A DNA stretch of 8,382 nucleotides, taken from the NCBI GenBank assembly GCA_022545875.1, contig JAKEIF010000093.1, positions 1 to 8,382 of the forward strand. The letters are read 5' to 3'. Positions within the stretch are counted from its first letter, which is position 1, and each line of letters begins with the position of its first letter. Below are positions 5,749 through 8,382 of this stretch, in pieces. This DNA is from Nitrososphaera sp. (GTDB lineage Archaea > Thermoproteota > Nitrososphaeria > Nitrososphaerales > Nitrososphaeraceae). The position numbers were made by a program, and so were the translations under genes. The notes below the pieces were generated by a model. It was not told the origin of the DNA. It saw nothing but the letters and a program-made list of their open reading frames with translations, and did not search any database.

Positions 5749-6894
5749 ATGTCAAATAACGACAAGAAACTAGTGCTGCTCGTAGGAATACTTGCGGCAG
5801 GAATCTTTACGGCGGCATTTGCAAGCACTCAATTTTTGAGCGCAAATGCGCAATCGACGAACGGAACAAATGACGAGGAGTCTCCTATGCCGGTAGACAT
5901 CGGATGCCCGACTGGCGCTGAAGTCTGCGAAGACGACTTTAGCCACGTGGTCTATTCTACAGTTTCGACTTCAGGCACAGCGACGACTAGGGTACAGCCA
6001 GACAAGTTCTCTGTAACAGTCGGAGTTGAAACAAATGGCACAACGGCACAGGAAGCAGCTGACAAGAACGCAGACTTGGTCGCTGAAGTTATCGCAGCCC
6101 TCGGGAGTCTTGGAATTGCCGAAGCTGACATCAGCACAAGCAGCTATAACGTCTACCCAGTCTATGGGAACAGACCAGCAGCTGACGCCTGCATCATGAT
6201 CTATCCAACACCACCTGAATGCTTGCCAGGTACCGAGATAACTGGCTACAGAGCTTCCAACACTGTCACAGTGACACTAGACGCAGATGGAGACATTGAC
6301 GCAGGTCAGGTAATCGACAACGCGATTGAAGCTGGCGCCAATACAGTCCAAGGAGCATACTTCTTCCTTTCCCAAGAAAGACAGATGGAAGTACAAGAGG
6401 GTCTCATTAGCCAAGCAATCGAGAATGCAAGGCAACGCGCAGTCATCGCAGCCAGCGCAGTAGGAATGGGAGTTGACAGAGTCAAATCAATCAGCTTGAA
6501 TGATGTGTACTTCCCAGTCCTTGCAAGAGACACATCTGTCGCTCAGGACGGAGGAACTCAGATACTCCCAGGACAACAGGAAGTCACAATGACTGTGAAT
6601 GTCGTGTATATCATTGCTGGCGGAGATTCTGGAAGCTCAACCAACAGCGGTAATGAATCAAGAGACGACATGACTATTGCGAGGAACTTTATCCTGTCTA
6701 AGTTGCCAGGACTTGGCATCGAGATAGATGACGAACTAGACTTGCATACAGACATGGTAGTTCATGTGAGCGAGACAGAGTTCCACCTAGACTTTGGTAT
6801 CGTAGACACAGACGGCGCAGTGCATGACGGACACATCGAACTCGTAAACGGAGAGGTGACAGTAGCAACACTTGATGGAGAATCCATACTTTAG
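5749..6894 (+). CDS. Exported SIMPL (DUF541) domain protein with an extra C-terminal domain
   Basis: A secreted or cell-surface protein. The signal peptide has lysines 6-7, a hydrophobic core (about 8-26) and a likely cleavage after Ala34 (SANA before Gln35). The SIMPL domain spans about residues 70-290: a starting strand with STSGTATTRVQPDKFSVTVGVET, a helix with AADKNADLVAEVIAALGSLGI, the strand region DISTSSYNVYPVYG, and a late helix with AIENARQRAVIAASAVGM. SIMPL proteins form oligomeric envelope assemblies in bacteria (for example BP26/YggE), but their chemistry is not settled. Two cysteine pairs (53/60 and 148/158) could form disulfides outside the cell. A Ser/Gly/Asn linker (291-304) leads to an acidic domain (305-381) that I do not recognise, so the protein is longer than a usual SIMPL protein of about 230-250 residues. 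The gene prefers ACA, GCA, GAC and GGA codons, unlike the left block. It is monocistronic, with terminators right after. Confidence 0.88.
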   Translation: MSNNDKKLVLLVGILAAGIFTAAFASTQFLSANAQSTNGTNDEESPMPVDIGCPTGAEVCEDDFSHVVYSTVSTSGTATTRVQPDKFSVTVGVETNGTTAQEAADKNADLVAEVIAALGSLGIAEADISTSSYNVYPVYGNRPAADACIMIYPTPPECLPGTEITGYRASNTVTVTLDADGDIDAGQVIDNAIEAGANTVQGAYFFLSQERQMEVQEGLISQAIENARQRAVIAASAVGMGVDRVKSISLNDVYFPVLARDTSVAQDGGTQILPGQQEVTMTVNVVYIIAGGDSGSSTNSGNESRDDMTIARNFILSKLPGLGIEIDDELDLHTDMVVHVSETEFHLDFGIVDTDGAVHDGHIELVNGEVTVATLDGESIL

Positions 6895-6909
6895 GAAACT
6901 CTTCCTCTC

Positions 6910-6964
6910 TTTTTTTTGAACCAAGCAGGTTTTTTCCGACTAGGGTCTAGTGTGCGAATTTTTT
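6910..6964 (+). terminator. Poly-T terminator series after the SIMPL gene
   Basis: Three T-tracts of 8, 6 and 6 bases (6910-6917, 6930-6935, 6959-6964) follow the stop codon on the sense strand. Archaeal RNA polymerase terminates at such tracts without needing a hairpin. CTTTGAA (6968-6974) and TTCAAAG (about 7001-7007) could also form a stem, which may serve the converging C2H2 gene. No poly-T tract is seen on the minus strand for that gene. Confidence 0.6.
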
Positions 6965-7037
6965 CGGCTTTGAATAATAGGTCAATTCCCAGAGAGGTTC
7001 AAAGACTAAAGGGCTAAACTACCTTCTTTTTTCATTG

Positions 7038-7175
7038 TTATGCCGCCTCTGCCTCATCAGGTATGTCGCCCTTCTGATGATGCTCCAAGAGAATATGTGT
7101 TTGTAAATCTCCTAGGATTTCAAACTCCTTTCCACATGCTCTGCATCTATATTCTTCCTGCGAGTGTCTTGACAT
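7038..7175 (-). CDS. Small single C2H2 zinc-finger protein
   Basis: A 45-residue protein with one classical zinc finger: Cys-X2-Cys (CRAC) followed 12 residues later by His-X4-His (THILLEH, with a further His next to it). The tail is acidic (DIPDEAEAA). Such mini-proteins are common in Thaumarchaeota and are thought to bind nucleic acid or protein, but targets are unknown. I chose ATG 7175 (MSRHSQEEYRCRACG), because a G-rich stretch (GAGGG) lies about 10 bases before it and an AT-rich box lies near 7209-7217. The reading frame can be extended to 7238, adding 21 residues that look non-family. It is divergent from the glycosidase gene, and their starts are 80 bases apart. Confidence 0.75.
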   Translation of the reverse strand: MSRHSQEEYRCRACGKEFEILGDLQTHILLEHHQKGDIPDEAEAA

Positions 7176-7204
7176 ACTTTTTTCCCTCGACTTCTCTAGG
7201 TGGC

Positions 7205-7219
7205 TATTGCAAATAACAA
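7205..7219. promoter_or_regulatory. AT-rich core of the divergent promoter
   Basis: The stretch TATTGCAAATAACAA lies between the C2H2 gene and the glycosidase gene. On the minus strand it reads TTATTTGCAATA and would give a leader of some 15 bases to 7175. On the plus strand it would start near 7239 and leave about 17 bases before the glycosidase ATG. Neither box is near-consensus. One short region may serve both genes. Confidence 0.3.
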
Positions 7220-7255
7220 TTCTTTCACATAGATGCAATGTAGAAAAGTGATAAA

Positions 7256-8382
7256 ATGCCTAGAGTGATCGAGAGTAAATTGAGTCGCTCGACAGGTGTT
7301 ACATCGGACAGGCAATCCTTTTACAATGAGGCTCAAGATTTTGTGGAGAAAACAGAAAAGTTTGTGCAACAAGGAGTCAACCCGGGCGGATATTACAAGG
7401 CCGTGTGGTGTAGAGATGCTTCTTACATTCTGAAGGACTGGTTTCTCTCTGGCGCGATAGATCCCGTTATGCAGGAGATTCCGAAAATTTGGTCGCATCA
7501 GATTGAGCCTGAAAAAGAGAAAATTGTCTATGGGAGGGGGTCGCCAGAAATGAAATACCTGTCCCAAGTAGCAAAGCCAGACTTTGAGAAAAAGTTTGAA
7601 GGAGCTCTTCCTACCAGTATTTTCCGCGGCCATACTGAAGTATTTAGAAAGAATCCTGACATCGATTCGACAGCTTTGATGATTTCCACCACGTCGTGGA
7701 TTTTTGATGCTTACTTGAGGGCTGATCTAGCGTCAAACTCAGATTTCTTCCAAGGAAGATCTAAGGTCCCTGCAAAATTACAAGTGCAAAGTCCTTCAGA
7801 AATAATTGATTCTACAGTGCCCAAAATGCTCAAGGCGGTAGATTATCTGCGAAGCAGGGACAGAGATAATGATGGATTGCTGGAACAAGATCATAATGAG
7901 GACTGGATGGATTCTGTGCTCAGAGCGGGCAAGATAGTTTACACCCAAGCCTGCTGGATACTGGGACTGACCAACCTTTCCTTGCTTCTTTCCAAGATTC
8001 ACATGGAGAAGGAAGCGTCAGAGATGCGAGACTTGGCAGACAAGACTGTTTCAGCAGTCGAGGATCAGCTATGGTCGGAGGAAGAAGGGTGTTATCTAGA
8101 CAGGCAGGAAAGACATCACCTAGGCGAATCCTACAAGACACTCACACAAGATGTATCCCTTTATCTTGTTGCCACGACTGAAAAAACAGTCCGCGACCAG
8201 CTAGCCGGCCAAATCCATGGCCTGAGCAAAGGAGATGACGGAAGATTGCCAATAAGGATAATTTCCGTTAGTGAAAAGACTCTCACCAGTCGTTCAGATA
8301 GCACACTTGATGCTATCAAAAGCAGGGTATGGAAAGACAAATTGCCGCTGGTCACAGAGGTGGGAATGAAAAGCACTGGTCC
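7256..8382 (+). CDS. Six-hairpin (alpha/alpha)6-barrel glycosidase, debranching-enzyme-like, truncated at the window edge
   Basis: The frame is open from ATG 7256 to the right edge, giving 375 residues; the 3' end is missing. The pattern is of the six-hairpin glycosidase superfamily, closest in look to amylo-alpha-1,6-glucosidase/glucoamylase-type enzymes acting on glucans or oligosaccharides. Visible motifs are GGYYKAVWCRDASYILKDW (residues 44-62, with the Trp-Cys-Arg-Asp element that lines the active site in such enzymes), DIDSTALMISTTSWIFDAYL (135-154) and DRDNDGLLEQDHNEDWMDS (202-220), whose Glu215/Asp216 are candidates for a catalytic acid. No signal peptide is seen, so the enzyme should be cytosolic. 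A weak ribosome site (GTGAT, 7248-7252) precedes the ATG. Family number and substrate cannot be fixed without the C-terminal half; a neutral invertase or trehalase relative is possible. Confidence 0.8.
   Translation, partial: MPRVIESKLSRSTGVTSDRQSFYNEAQDFVEKTEKFVQQGVNPGGYYKAVWCRDASYILKDWFLSGAIDPVMQEIPKIWSHQIEPEKEKIVYGRGSPEMKYLSQVAKPDFEKKFEGALPTSIFRGHTEVFRKNPDIDSTALMISTTSWIFDAYLRADLASNSDFFQGRSKVPAKLQVQSPSEIIDSTVPKMLKAVDYLRSRDRDNDGLLEQDHNEDWMDSVLRAGKIVYTQACWILGLTNLSLLLSKIHMEKEASEMRDLADKTVSAVEDQLWSEEEGCYLDRQERHHLGESYKTLTQDVSLYLVATTEKTVRDQLAGQIHGLSKGDDGRLPIRIISVSEKTLTSRSDSTLDAIKSRVWKDKLPLVTEVGMKSTG

Noticed and set aside
7196..7633. Minus-strand frame of 145 codons at the start of the glycosidase
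   Set aside because: It overlaps clear glycosidase motifs on the plus strand, has no TATA box at its start, and its translation resembles no family.
1..8382. CRISPR array, tRNA, rRNA, insertion sequence or attachment-site signals
   Set aside because: I found no spaced direct repeats of CRISPR size, no cloverleaf with the usual conserved loops, no transposase or integrase, and no flanking target duplications.

Overview
The window looks like a piece of a soil-type ammonia-oxidising archaeon chromosome (Nitrososphaera-like Thaumarchaeota/Nitrososphaeria). This is inference. It rests on TATA boxes centred about 26 bases before several start codons (leaderless archaeal transcripts), an archaeal aIF1/SUI1 factor, a one-finger C2H2 mini-protein, poly-T terminator tracts and the style of the exported SIMPL protein's signal peptide. 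I could not confirm it with a database or a 16S gene.

Layout. Positions 1-3130 hold five genes, all on the minus strand and with a G/C-rich third-codon look. In transcription order they are a pirin (2402-3130) overlapping an NAD(P)H-dependent FMN reductase (1822-2418), a cytosolic HtrA/DegP-like serine protease with one PDZ domain (805-1695) whose stop overlaps the start of aIF1 (461-808), and a winged-helix regulator cut by the left edge (1-392). Positions 3131-3456 are non-coding as far as I can see, apart from the pirin promoter and a hairpin. A 14-helix MFS drug-efflux-type transporter (3457-4938, minus) follows, with a palindrome upstream of its TATA box, then a SRPBCC/START-like protein (5078-5509, minus). 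Next, on the plus strand, is an exported SIMPL-domain protein with an extra C-terminal domain (5749-6894), preceded by a cluster of GAAC/GTTC inverted repeats and followed by poly-T terminators. A small C2H2 zinc-finger protein (7038-7175, minus) is divergent from a six-hairpin glycosidase (7256 to the right edge, plus, truncated).

Theme. Several genes fit stress, redox and detoxification: pirin plus FMN reductase, HtrA for damaged proteins, an efflux pump next to a ligand-binding-fold protein, and an envelope SIMPL protein. This grouping is inference. Only pirin/FMN reductase and HtrA/aIF1 overlap in a way that suggests shared transcription or coupled translation.

I saw no clearly new multi-gene system. 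The points most worth a second look are the HtrA N-terminus, where good coding sequence continues upstream of the only available start and a frameshifted ATG lies at 1769, the inverted-repeat cluster before the SIMPL gene, the palindrome before the MFS gene, and the unassigned C-terminal domain of the SIMPL protein.
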